6,657 nucleotides of DNA from an uncultured Streptococcus sp. (GCA_916049935.1 CAJZJI010000043.1:1-6657); one strand, 5' to 3'; positions 1 to 6,580 are shown, counted from the first letter of the stretch. Notes: generated from the sequence alone by a model not told the origin. Program-made: numbers and translations.

Positions 1-677
1 AATCACTGGGCATTTCAACGGTTCAGGAAGTAGAAAATGGGGAGCAAGCACTGAAAAAAATACGAGAAGAAGCGCCGGATATTTTACTGACAGATATTAA
101 TATGCCAAAAATGGATGGCATTACTCTTGCACAGTTGGTGAGAACAGAATATCCGCAAATGAGAATTATCTTCTTAACGGGGTATGATTATGTAGATTAT
201 TTATTATCAGCAGTGAAAATTGGAGTAGAAGATTATATTTTAAAGCCAGTGACGAAATCAGAAATCGAAGCTTTATTGGTGAAAGTTGTTGCCAAACTAA
301 ACGAAGAAAAGCGCCAACGCGAACTATTGGCATTAGCAAGTGAAGAGGACGCCTCTTCGGGAACTCAGCATTTCGAGAAGTTGATTTTAGAGCAATTATC
401 TAATCAAAATTTAGCGCTAGGTGAACTTGCAAAGCAATTAGGATTCAGTACAAACTACCTTAGCCTTTTAATCAAAAAAGAACTTGGAATGTCCTTTCAA
501 GAGTATGTGACTCAGCAACGGATTCAAAGAGCAAAGCGTCTCTTATTATCAACTGACATGAAGATTTATGAGGTGGCTTTAGCCGTTGGAATAGAAGATA
601 TGAACTATTTCTCTTATCGATTCAAGTCGATTGTCGGCGTTTCCCCTAAAAGTTTTAGAAGTGGGGCAAAAATATGA
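1..677 (+). CDS. Response regulator, YesN-like (receiver + AraC HTH), 5'-truncated by window edge
   Basis: Cytoplasmic DNA-binding partner of the adjacent kinase. The reading frame is open from the left edge (first full codon at 3), giving 224 visible residues. The start lies outside the window; family length suggests about 30 residues are missing, including the acidic pair of the receiver domain. Visible receiver landmarks are the phosphoacceptor Asp in LLTDINMP (visible residue 31, nt 93-95), the switch Thr in FLTGYDY (59) and the conserved Lys in ILKPV (81). After a short charged linker, an AraC/XylS-type domain fills about residues 126-224. It has two helix-turn-helix units, one around LGELAKQLGFSTNYLS and the other around KIYEVALAVGIEDMNYFSYRFK. 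The protein is compact for YesN because receiver and HTH are almost adjacent. Its stop codon overlaps the kinase start (ATGA, 674-677), which suggests translational coupling. Family members activate genes for carbohydrate uptake or the cell surface; the target here is unknown. Confidence 0.95.
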   Translation, partial: SLGISTVQEVENGEQALKKIREEAPDILLTDINMPKMDGITLAQLVRTEYPQMRIIFLTGYDYVDYLLSAVKIGVEDYILKPVTKSEIEALLVKVVAKLNEEKRQRELLALASEEDASSGTQHFEKLILEQLSNQNLALGELAKQLGFSTNYLSLLIKKELGMSFQEYVTQQRIQRAKRLLLSTDMKIYEVALAVGIEDMNYFSYRFKSIVGVSPKSFRSGAKI

Positions 678-2368
678 AAAAACAGTCCCTTGCAACAAGA
701 TTATTTGCCTATTTAAGTATCATGCTTTTTGCCATGGTCGTTTTAATTGGAAGCTTCTATTTTATAAAGAGTAGCGAAGTTTTTCATCGTGAAGTAGAAG
801 ACCATACCATTCATGAGATTGATACCAGCTCCAAATATATCGAACAGTACGTTTCGAATCTAAAATCTACTTCAAGATCTTTATCACAGTCGCAGGCAAT
901 TAAGGACTTTGCCAGTCAAACAACAGCAGAAAATGAAGCGACAATCCATGAATGGCTTGAGACAATGTTGAAGAGTCATCCGGATTTCGTATCGATACGA
1001 TTGGTGACAAAAGATGGAAGATTAATTACGACCGGGATGGAAGAGGAAATGGTGACTTCAGCGGATATGATGGCCCAAAAATGGTATCAAGATGCTCTAG
1101 AGCACTCGAATGTTCCAATCATTCAGTCTATCAAGAATCAAAATAATGAAATCGTGATTTCTATTAGTCAGGAAGTGAAAAGCAACGCAGGAGAAAATCT
1201 AGGCGTTATCCGCTTAGATGTGGATTATCACGAACTAGAAAAATATGTGAAAGAACTTTCTCTAGGGGAAAATGGGTATGCCTTTGTCATCCAAAAGGAC
1301 GGTACACTTATTTATCATCCGGATTCGGAGGCTTTCGAGTCAGTTGATAAGCAAATGTCGGTACAAGAAATATCCAATAGTCCAATGGATTCAATGGTGT
1401 CTGAGGATTTTTTTGTCCATAAAAGCCCTATTGAAAATAGCGATTGGATTTTAGTGGGTGTTAGCTCATTTAGTCGGTTTAAAGAAGACTCAGTAAAACT
1501 ACTTGGGATTGTCAGTGTTGTTGGAGTGCTTAGCTTGCTCATTTGTATGTTAGGTATTTTTACATTGATACGTTATCAATTACTACCTGTTAAAAAACTA
1601 GGGCAAGTGATGAAACGAGTAGAAGAAGGCGATACGACCATTCGGGCAGAACAAAAAGGAGCTCAAGAATTCCAAGTTCTAGCAAGTACCTTTAATCAGA
1701 TGCTCGAGAGAATCGAGACTTTAATGAAGGAAGAAAAAGAGCAAGAAGCATTGACCCGCATCTATGAATTAAAGGCGTTAACGAGTCAAATTAATCCGCA
1801 CTTCTTGTATAATACGCTGGATACTATTATTTGGATGGCAGAGTTTCAAGACCATCAAAAGGTAGTAGACATTACGAAGGCGCTCTCTAATTACTTTAGA
1901 CTTTCCTTGAATGCTGGAGAAGAAATAGTGACCTTACGCCAAGAAATCGAGCATGTACGTCAATATTTGTTTATTCAAAAGGAACGATATGGAGATAAAT
2001 TGGAATATGAGATTGATGAACCTGATGATATTCCTGATATCAAGCTTCCAAAAATCGTTCTGCAGCCACTCGTAGAAAATGCAATCTATCATGGAATTAA
2101 AGAGTCAGAACGCTCTGGGAAAATTACGATTACTGTGTCTAAAAGAGATACTTTTATAGATATTTGTATTGCGGATAATGGGGTAGGAATCAAAGAAAAT
2201 ACAACGAGTACAAAAGAACTTGGTGGAGTTGGTATTAAGAATATCAAAGAACGATTGACGCTCTTTTTCGGAGAAGCTTTTTCGATGGAAATTAAATCTG
2301 AGCCTAATGCATATACGAAAGTGTATTTACACCTTCCATTAAAAGAAGAAGGACATGCGAATAGTTGA
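674..2368 (+). CDS. Sensor histidine kinase, YesM/LytS class (dCache-HAMP-His_kinase-HATPase)
   Basis: Membrane-bound sensor of 564 aa that should phosphorylate the upstream regulator. TM1 spans about residues 9-31. An extracellular region (about 34-270) has dCache/PAS-like features, including KDGRLITTG, the WYQDAL segment and GENGYAFVIQKDGTLIYHPD. TM2 spans about 276-299 and leads into a HAMP linker (QLLPVKKLGQVMKRVEEGD). The phosphoacceptor is His376 in QINPHFLYNTLD, the His_kinase (PF06580) motif typical of YesM/LytS. The ATPase domain shows the N box LVENAIYHG (Asn469), the G1 box ADNGVGI (Asp501) and the G2 box GGVGIKNI (517-524). All catalytic elements look intact. The start overlaps the regulator stop by 4 nt and is preceded by a weak GTGGGG ribosome site (661-666), so translation is probably coupled. 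No intrinsic terminator lies between its stop and the alaS leader. The ligand cannot be told from sequence; family precedent is oligosaccharides or other solutes. Confidence 0.95.
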   Translation: MKKQSLATRLFAYLSIMLFAMVVLIGSFYFIKSSEVFHREVEDHTIHEIDTSSKYIEQYVSNLKSTSRSLSQSQAIKDFASQTTAENEATIHEWLETMLKSHPDFVSIRLVTKDGRLITTGMEEEMVTSADMMAQKWYQDALEHSNVPIIQSIKNQNNEIVISISQEVKSNAGENLGVIRLDVDYHELEKYVKELSLGENGYAFVIQKDGTLIYHPDSEAFESVDKQMSVQEISNSPMDSMVSEDFFVHKSPIENSDWILVGVSSFSRFKEDSVKLLGIVSVVGVLSLLICMLGIFTLIRYQLLPVKKLGQVMKRVEEGDTTIRAEQKGAQEFQVLASTFNQMLERIETLMKEEKEQEALTRIYELKALTSQINPHFLYNTLDTIIWMAEFQDHQKVVDITKALSNYFRLSLNAGEEIVTLRQEIEHVRQYLFIQKERYGDKLEYEIDEPDDIPDIKLPKIVLQPLVENAIYHGIKESERSGKITITVSKRDTFIDICIADNGVGIKENTTSTKELGGVGIKNIKERLTLFFGEAFSMEIKSEPNAYTKVYLHLPLKEEGHANS

Positions 2369-2393
2369 CAAAACTAGGCGCTTTTCGTATACT
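2365..2393 (+). promoter_or_regulatory. Sigma-A promoter of alaS T-box transcript
   Basis: The -35 box TTGACA (2365-2370) is a perfect consensus. It is followed by a 17-nt spacer and a -10 box TATACT (2388-2393, 5 of 6 matches). Transcription should start near 2400, just ahead of the T-box Stem I. The -35 box physically overlaps the TGA stop codon of the kinase gene (2366-2368). Confidence 0.87.
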
Positions 2394-2399
2394 TCTAAA

Positions 2400-2605
2400 G
2401 GTAAGCAATCGGATTGAGATTTTACTTATTAGAGAGGCTTGTCTGGTGAAAATAGCCATCAAAATCGTGCTCCCGATTGAAAAATTTGTAGAAATACAAA
2501 CGCTCTTCCAGCGTTATCGGAATTAGAGATGAATGAACAGCTGTTTCATTGTAAGCAAGGTGGTACCGCGGTAGGACGCCCTTGCAGCAATGGGGCAGTT
2601 TTTTT
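2400..2605 (+). promoter_or_regulatory. T-box leader, tRNA-Ala responsive, controlling alaS
   Basis: This cis-acting riboswitch senses uncharged tRNA-Ala. Stem I base is CAATCGG (2406-2412) paired with CCGATTG (2473-2479); the next helix is GATTTT (2418-2423) with AAAATC (2461-2466). The internal loop between them carries GTGCTC on its 3' side (2467-2472), where GCT (2469-2471) is the alanine specifier. Distal Stem I has the AGAGA motif (2431-2435), the GGTGAAA loop (2445-2451) and GGCT/AGCC pairing (2436-2439 with 2454-2457), which are the parts that contact the tRNA elbow. Further hairpins are TTTGTA-GAAA-TACAAA (2485-2500), an AACGCT/AGCGTT hairpin (2499-2515) sharing two bases with it, and AATGAA/TTCATT (2532-2550). 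The T-box sequence AAGGTGGTACCGCG is at 2557-2570. Its UGGU (2561-2564) can pair with an ACCA tRNA 3' end, as expected for tRNA-Ala with discriminator A. The antiterminator forms from GCAAGG (2555-2560) with CCTTGC (2580-2585) plus GCG (2568-2570) with CGC (2577-2579), leaving the 7-nt bulge UGGUACC. Confidence 0.96.
2578..2605 (+). terminator. Conditional terminator of the alaS T-box
   Basis: GCCC (2578-2581) pairs with GGGC (2593-2596). The helix can continue inward through TTG (2582-2584) with CAA (2588-2590), with a small bulge. A run of seven T (2599-2605) follows. The left arm uses bases 2578-2585, which the antiterminator also needs, so the two folds exclude each other. This is the expected T-box logic: termination when tRNA-Ala is charged, read-through to alaS when it is not. 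Confidence 0.85.
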
Positions 2606-2617
2606 ATTTACAAAAAG

Positions 2618-2623
2618 AAGGAG
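2618..2623 (+). promoter_or_regulatory. alaS: Ribosome binding site that sets the alaS start
   Basis: AAGGAG sits 7 nt before ATG 2631. Two other in-frame ATGs are poorer choices. ATG 2625 is only 1 nt from this site. ATG 2529 lies inside the T-box leader and would translate the antiterminator and terminator as protein. Confidence 0.85.
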
Positions 2624-2630
2624 AATGAAG

Positions 2631-5273
2631 ATGAAAAAATTATCAAGTAGCGAAATTCGTCAAATGTACCTTGATTTCTTCCAAGAAAAAGGACATAAGG
2701 TTCAACCAAGTGCAAGCTTAATTCCTGTAAACGATCCAACATTACTATGGATTAACTCAGGGGTTGCCACTCTTAAGAAATACTTCGATGGAACTGAAAC
2801 ACCAGAAGTTCCACGTATTACAAATGCTCAAAAGAGTATTCGTACAAACGATATCGAAAACGTAGGGCACACAGCTCGTCACCATACATTATTCGAAATG
2901 ATGGGGAATTTCTCAATCGGGGACTACTTCAAAGAAGAAGTAATTCCATGGGCATGGGAATTCTTAACAAGCGAAAAATGGTTAGGTCTTGATCCAAATC
3001 GTCTATACGTAACTTACTATCCAGAAGATCCAGAAACAAAAGCGTTATGGATGGATAAAGTGGGTCTTCCTGAAGATCATATCATTCCAGTAGAAGATAA
3101 CTTCTGGGATATCGGTGCAGGTCCATGTGGTCCAGATACTGAGATTTTTTACGACCGTGGAGAAAAATATAATAACTTAGCAGAAGATGATCCAGAAAAC
3201 TATCCTGGAGGAGAAAACGAACGTTACTTAGAAATTTGGAATTTAGTATTCTCTCAATTCAACCATATGCCAGATGGTTCATACCCACCATTACCACATA
3301 AGAACGTCGATACGGGGATGGGTCTTGAACGTGTCGTTTCTGTTATCCAAGATACACCAACAAACTTCGAAACAGACTTATTTATGCCAATTATTAAGCA
3401 ATTAGAAAGCTTAAGCGATGGTAAGAAATACAATGAATCTAAAGAAACGGATGTATCATTCAAAGTTATCGCTGACCACATTCGTGCGGTAAGCTTTGCG
3501 ATTGGGGATGGCGCGCTTCCTTCAAACGAAGGTCGTGGATATATCATCCGTCGTTTAATCCGTCGTTCAGTAATGCACGGGCAACGTTTAGGAATTCAAG
3601 GTTCATTCTTAACTAAATTAGTTCCAACGGTAGCTCAAATTATGCACAGCTACTATCCAGAAGTCACTGAAAACATGGAATTCATTCAAAAAGTGATTGC
3701 CAACGAAGAGGATCGTTTCCAAGAAACAATTCACGATGGTTTAGCCATCTTAGAAACTATTTTTGCAGATATGAAAGATGCAAACGAAACAACACTTTCT
3801 GGCGAAAATGCGTTCAAACTATATGATACTTATGGATTCCCATATGAATTAACATTGGAATACGCAAGCGACAATGGTTTCACAGTTGATGAAGAAGGAT
3901 TCCAAGCAGAGATGCAAGCTCAAAAAGACCGTGCGCGTGCTGCTCGTAATACGGAAACATCAATGAACGTACAATCTGCAGTATTACGTGATATCACTGT
4001 AGAGAGTGAATTCGTTGGATATGCTTCAACAACTGAAGAAGGCGTGTTAAAAGCGATTGTTGTCGATGATGAATTAGTTGAATCTGCACATAAAGATGCT
4101 CATGCACAATTAGTATTCGACCGTACACCATTCTATGCTGAAATGGGTGGACAATTAGCAGACCACGGTACAATCCAAGATGCCAGCGGTACAGTTGTAG
4201 CGAATGTCTTACAAGTGAAGAAAGCTCCTAACGGACAACCATTACACACAGTTGAAGTGTTAGGCGACTTACAAGTAAACGCAACTTACACATTAGTGGT
4301 GGATGCATCTGAACGTGCGAAAATTATTAAAAACCACACAGCAACTCACTTATTACACCAAGCATTAAAAGATGTTCTAGGAACTCACGCAAACCAAGCA
4401 GGTTCTCTTGTAACACCAACTGGTTTACGTTTCGACTTCAGTCACTTCGGACAAGTTACTGCTGAAGAATTAGCTGAAATGGAACGTATCGTAAATGAGA
4501 AAATCTGGGCTGGTTTAGAAGTTGTAACGATTGAAACTACACTAGAAGATGCGAAGAGCCGTGGGGCAATGGCACTCTTTGGTGAGAAATACGGCAACTT
4601 AGTTCGTATGGTCAACATTGGTGACTGGTCAATCGAACTTTGTGGGGGTATCCACGTTGGAAACACTCAAGAAATCGGATTATTCAAGATTGTTTCTGAA
4701 TCTGGTATCGGTGCCGGCGTTCGTCGTATCGAAGCTGTGACAAGTAAAGAAGCATTTGACTTATTAAGCCATCACGAAAACTTATTAAAACAAGTAGCTG
4801 GTGAAGTGAAAGCCATCCAATTAGATACAGTTGTAGAACGCGTTGCTACTTTAGGTCAAGAATTGAAAGAAGCAAACGGCGAAATTGCGAAACTAAAAGC
4901 TAAAATCATGAAAGCTGAAGTCGCAGATGTCTTCAACAATGTAGAAGAAGTAAACGGAACTTCATTCATTACTGTAGCTCTTGAAAATAAAGAAATGGAT
5001 GAATTACGTCAATTAGCAGATACATGGAGACAAAAAGGTGCGAGCGATATCTTCGTAGTAGGTACTGCTTCTTCTGATAAAGCGAACCTTTTAGTAGCCG
5101 TATCTAAAGACGCAAATGAAAAAGGATTAAAAGCAGGCGATATCATTAAGGCAATTGCTCCAGCTATCCAAGGTGGAGGCGGAGGCCGTCCTGATATGGC
5201 TCAAGCAGGTGGTAAGAACCCTGCAGGTATTCCACAAGCATTCGAATTGCTTAAAGAATATTTAGCTAAATAA
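2631..5273 (+). CDS. alaS: Alanyl-tRNA synthetase (AlaRS)
   Basis: Cytoplasmic enzyme that charges tRNA-Ala with alanine using ATP and hydrolyses mischarged Ser- and Gly-tRNA-Ala. From ATG 2631 it is 880 aa, close to the usual 870-880. The class II core is at the N-terminus: NAQKSIRTNDIENVGHTARH and LFEMMGNFSIGDYF (about 65-105), then motif 3 DTGMGLERV (about 226-234). The AlaRS-specific ADHIRAVSFAIGDGALPSNE and GRGYIIRRLIRR segment follows. The editing domain carries the zinc HxxxH (His569, His573 in HTATHLL) and the second half Cys671...His675. The latter reads CGGIH rather than the usual CGGTH. A coiled segment (about 755-790) leads to the C-Ala domain with the glycine-rich GGGGGRPDMAQAGG near the C-terminus. 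It has its own promoter and T-box, so it is induced by shortage of charged tRNA-Ala, and it is followed by a strong terminator. Codon use looks that of a highly expressed gene. Confidence 0.97.
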   Translation: MKKLSSSEIRQMYLDFFQEKGHKVQPSASLIPVNDPTLLWINSGVATLKKYFDGTETPEVPRITNAQKSIRTNDIENVGHTARHHTLFEMMGNFSIGDYFKEEVIPWAWEFLTSEKWLGLDPNRLYVTYYPEDPETKALWMDKVGLPEDHIIPVEDNFWDIGAGPCGPDTEIFYDRGEKYNNLAEDDPENYPGGENERYLEIWNLVFSQFNHMPDGSYPPLPHKNVDTGMGLERVVSVIQDTPTNFETDLFMPIIKQLESLSDGKKYNESKETDVSFKVIADHIRAVSFAIGDGALPSNEGRGYIIRRLIRRSVMHGQRLGIQGSFLTKLVPTVAQIMHSYYPEVTENMEFIQKVIANEEDRFQETIHDGLAILETIFADMKDANETTLSGENAFKLYDTYGFPYELTLEYASDNGFTVDEEGFQAEMQAQKDRARAARNTETSMNVQSAVLRDITVESEFVGYASTTEEGVLKAIVVDDELVESAHKDAHAQLVFDRTPFYAEMGGQLADHGTIQDASGTVVANVLQVKKAPNGQPLHTVEVLGDLQVNATYTLVVDASERAKIIKNHTATHLLHQALKDVLGTHANQAGSLVTPTGLRFDFSHFGQVTAEELAEMERIVNEKIWAGLEVVTIETTLEDAKSRGAMALFGEKYGNLVRMVNIGDWSIELCGGIHVGNTQEIGLFKIVSESGIGAGVRRIEAVTSKEAFDLLSHHENLLKQVAGEVKAIQLDTVVERVATLGQELKEANGEIAKLKAKIMKAEVADVFNNVEEVNGTSFITVALENKEMDELRQLADTWRQKGASDIFVVGTASSDKANLLVAVSKDANEKGLKAGDIIKAIAPAIQGGGGGRPDMAQAGGKNPAGIPQAFELLKEYLAK

Positions 5274-5287
5274 TGTAATGCAAAATG

Positions 5288-5330
5288 AAACCTTCCATGG
5301 GATTTGAAGAGAGTCCCGTGGAAGGTTTTT
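5288..5330 (+). terminator. Intrinsic terminator after alaS
   Basis: AAACCTTCCATGGGA (5288-5302) pairs with TCCCGTGGAAGGTTT (5314-5328) over 15 positions with one G-U wobble. The loop is 11 nt, and the right arm ends in a TTTTT run (5326-5330). It begins 14 nt after the alaS stop and should separate alaS from the ireB operon. Confidence 0.92.
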
Positions 5331-5383
5331 GATTTAAAAGCAAAGGAAAGGCTTTCTAAATGTTAAGAATCGGTAAGTATCAA

Positions 5384-5412
5384 TTGTAGTTTCATGCAAA
5401 ATCTTGTAGAAT
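5384..5412 (+). promoter_or_regulatory. Candidate sigma-A promoter of the ireB-ruvX-DUF1292 operon
   Basis: TTGTAG (5384-5389) and TAGAAT (5407-5412) are separated by exactly 17 nt. The -10 box matches 5 of 6 consensus bases; the -35 matches only its TTG. An alternative -10 is the TATATA stretch at 5416-5423. The position between the alaS terminator and ireB fits, since some promoter is needed here. Confidence 0.55.
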
Positions 5413-5441
5413 AGGTATATATATTGAAATGAGGTGTCGCT

Positions 5442-5708
5442 ATGAGTTCAATAGATGAAACAGTCCTATTTAAATTTAATGAAAAGGACGAAAAAACCGT
5501 TCAAGAAACATTAACCATCGTTTATGATGCGTTGAATGAGAAGGGGTATAGTTCGATTAATCAAATCGTAGGATACTTGTTATCTGGAGACCCAGCTTAT
5601 ATTCCGAGACATCGTGATGCACGTAATCTAATTCGTCGTCACGAAAGAGATGAGATTTTGGAAGAACTCATTAGACATTATATCCGCTCAACAGGAAGAG
5701 ATGCCTAG
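5442..5708 (+). CDS. ireB: IreB family regulatory phosphoprotein (UPF0297, YrzL)
   Basis: Small cytoplasmic protein of 88 aa, full length for the family. The family signature is clear: [19 protein letters not shown] followed by [20 protein letters not shown], with a final helix rich in Glu and Arg. In Enterococcus faecalis, IreB is phosphorylated by the PASTA Ser/Thr kinase IreK at N-terminal threonines (recalled as T4 and T7) and lowers intrinsic cephalosporin resistance. Here the N-terminus is [10 protein letters not shown]: Thr7 is kept but position 4 is Ile, and Ser2 and Ser3 lie next to it. The start ATG is preceded by GAGGTG (5431-5436) with a 5-nt gap. It is the first gene after the alaS terminator and is followed almost directly by ruvX, the arrangement known in Bacillus and enterococci. 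No kinase or phosphatase gene is in the window, so the regulatory role is taken from the family. Confidence 0.94.
   Translation: MSSIDETVLFKFNEKDEKTVQETLTIVYDALNEKGYSSINQIVGYLLSGDPAYIPRHRDARNLIRRHERDEILEELIRHYIRSTGRDA
5693..5700 (+). promoter_or_regulatory. ruvX: Ribosome binding site of ruvX with ambiguous start
   Basis: AGGAAGAG lies inside the end of ireB. It directly abuts an in-frame ATG at 5701 and is 9 nt from ATG 5710. The AGGA core is 4 nt from 5701 and 13 nt from 5710, so neither spacing is ideal and the ribosome site alone does not settle the start. Confidence 0.5.
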
Positions 5709-5709
5709 T

Positions 5710-6135
5710 ATGAGATTAATGGGATTAGATGTCGGAAGTAAAACTGTGGGCGTTGCCGTTAGTGATTTAATGGGCTGGACTGCTCAAGGGGTTGAAACAA
5801 TTCCGATTAATGAGAATGCTTCAGAATTCGGGTTCAAACGTGTTGTCGAGTTAGTGGAAGAGTATGGCGTTGAAAAAATCGTCATCGGTCTACCAAAGAA
5901 CATGAATAATACGGAAGGACCACGTGTAGAGGCGTCCCGTCGTTATGGTGCAAGCCTAGAGAAACGACTAGAAATTCCAATCGTCTATCATGACGAAAGA
6001 CTCACGACGATGCAGGCGGAACGAATGCTTGTCGAAGAGGGTAATGTTTCAAGAAAGAAACGCAAACAAGTCATTGATATGCTAGCTGCAGTCATGATTT
6101 TGCAAAACTATTTAGATTTAAATGGAAATCAATAA
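5710..6135 (+). CDS. ruvX: Putative pre-16S rRNA nuclease / Holliday junction resolvase-like RuvX (YqgF, YrrK)
   Basis: Cytoplasmic RuvC-fold (RNase H-like) nuclease. In E. coli the YqgF protein is implicated in maturing the 16S rRNA 5' end; the older name reflects similarity to Holliday junction resolvases. From ATG 5710 it has 141 aa, close to B. subtilis YrrK. The first strand [16 protein letters not shown] holds the expected catalytic Asp7. [15 protein letters not shown] is the second family motif. [13 protein letters not shown] (Glu96) and [12 protein letters not shown] (Asp123) supply the remaining acidic positions, so the active site looks intact. ATG 5710 was chosen because family members begin M-R-[IL]-[ML]-G-L-D. 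It is 1 nt past the ireB stop, suggesting coupled translation. ATG 5701 would add Met-Pro-Ser and overlap ireB by 8 nt. A farther upstream in-frame ATG at 5650 is buried inside ireB and is unlikely. Confidence 0.94.
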   Translation: MRLMGLDVGSKTVGVAVSDLMGWTAQGVETIPINENASEFGFKRVVELVEEYGVEKIVIGLPKNMNNTEGPRVEASRRYGASLEKRLEIPIVYHDERLTTMQAERMLVEEGNVSRKKRKQVIDMLAAVMILQNYLDLNGNQ

Positions 6136-6155
6136 CAAAGGAAAGAGGAAAGAAA

Positions 6156-6479
6156 ATGACAGAACATCACGATCACGATCATGAACATGATCACTTAGAA
6201 GGCCACGAAGGTCACGAACATATTACAATCATCGACGAAGAAGGAAACGAAATTTTACACGAAGTATTATTCACTTTCGAATCAGATGATTTCAATAAAT
6301 CATATGTATTATGCTATCCAGCAGGAATTCCTGAAGGAGAAGAAGTAGAATTACAAGCATTCTCATATGTTGAAGGCGAAGATGGTACTGAAGGTCAATT
6401 AAACCCAATCGAAACAGAAGCTGAATGGGATATGATTGAAGAAGTATTAAACACATTCTTAGCAGAAGAAGATTTATAA
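6156..6479 (+). CDS. DUF1292 family protein (UPF0473, YrzB-like) with His-rich N-terminus
   Basis: Acidic cytoplasmic protein of 107 aa and unknown function. The family core is [20 protein letters not shown], then SYVLCYPA, then [20 protein letters not shown] and a C-terminal [18 protein letters not shown]. The first 22 residues hold nine histidines, spaced mainly by Asp and Glu (positions 4, 5, 7, 9, 11, 13, 17, 20, 22). This could bind divalent metal, but related proteins in streptococci also have shorter His/Asp tails, so it may be a family habit. The ribosome site AGAGGA (6144-6149) is 6 nt from the ATG. It is the last gene of the ireB-ruvX operon, 20 nt after ruvX, and is followed by a strong terminator. 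The conserved order with alaS, ireB and ruvX is known from B. subtilis (alaS-yrzL-yrrK-yrzB). There is no evidence for a precise role. Confidence 0.94.
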   Translation: MTEHHDHDHEHDHLEGHEGHEHITIIDEEGNEILHEVLFTFESDDFNKSYVLCYPAGIPEGEEVELQAFSYVEGEDGTEGQLNPIETEAEWDMIEEVLNTFLAEEDL

Positions 6480-6483
6480 TCAC

Positions 6484-6519
6484 AAAAGACCAAGGGGAAC
6501 CTTGGTCTTTTATTTTTTT
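6484..6519 (+). terminator. Intrinsic terminator of the ireB-ruvX-DUF1292 operon
   Basis: AAAAGACCAAGG (6484-6495) and CCTTGGTCTTTT (6500-6511) form a perfect 12-bp stem closed by a GGAA tetraloop of GNRA type. After one A, seven T follow (6513-6519). It starts 4 nt after the DUF1292 stop codon. Confidence 0.95.
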
Positions 6520-6547
6520 AGAGGAATATAGTTTTATTTGTAAAACA

Positions 6548-6562
6548 TGACAAATGATGTCA
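6548..6562. repeat. Operator-like inverted repeat TGACA-N5-TGTCA
   Basis: TGACA (6548-6552) and TGTCA (6558-6562) are exact inverted copies separated by AATGA. The dyad lies 12 nt upstream of the TATAAT box, across the place where the -35 element should be. That position suits a repressor or activator site, but no regulator can be assigned from sequence. Confidence 0.45.
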
Positions 6563-6574
6563 ACATTAAAAGGG

Positions 6575-6580
6575 TATAAT
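6575..6580 (+). promoter_or_regulatory. -10 box of promoter for the right-edge gene
   Basis: A perfect TATAAT sits 23 nt before the start codon at 6604. At the normal 16-18 nt spacing there is no good -35 box. The best -35 match, ATGACA (6547-6552), is 22 nt away, which is too far. The promoter may therefore be weak or dependent on an activator. Confidence 0.6.

Noticed and set aside
1272..1542. Small open frames on both strands inside the kinase gene
   Set aside because: They lie wholly within a well-supported coding region, have no ribosome site of note and no recognisable protein pattern.
2529..2630. Upstream extension of alaS beginning at ATG 2529, giving 34 more residues
   Set aside because: This stretch is the T-box antiterminator and terminator. 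AlaRS homologues begin near MKKLSS, and a well-spaced AAGGAG precedes ATG 2631.
3254..4666. Two antisense open frames of 97 and 74 codons inside alaS
   Set aside because: These are shadows of a highly codon-biased gene; they show no domain, promoter or ribosome site.
5346..5356. Small palindrome GAAAGGCTTTC between alaS and ireB
   Set aside because: It has five-base arms with a single central base and no T-run. It is too small for a terminator, and no known operator matches it.
5278..5402. Direct repeat ATGCAAAAT (5278-5286 and 5394-5402) and inverted ATGAAAC/GTTTCAT flanking the alaS terminator
   Set aside because: The copies are short (9 and 7 nt) and AT-rich in an AT-rich spacer. Chance is a sufficient explanation without conservation data.
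6292..6483. Antisense 63-codon frame over the DUF1292 gene, rich in Leu and Ile
   Set aside because: The hydrophobic composition is the mirror of Glu/Asp/Asn-rich coding on the + strand; there is no ribosome site or homologue that I recognise.
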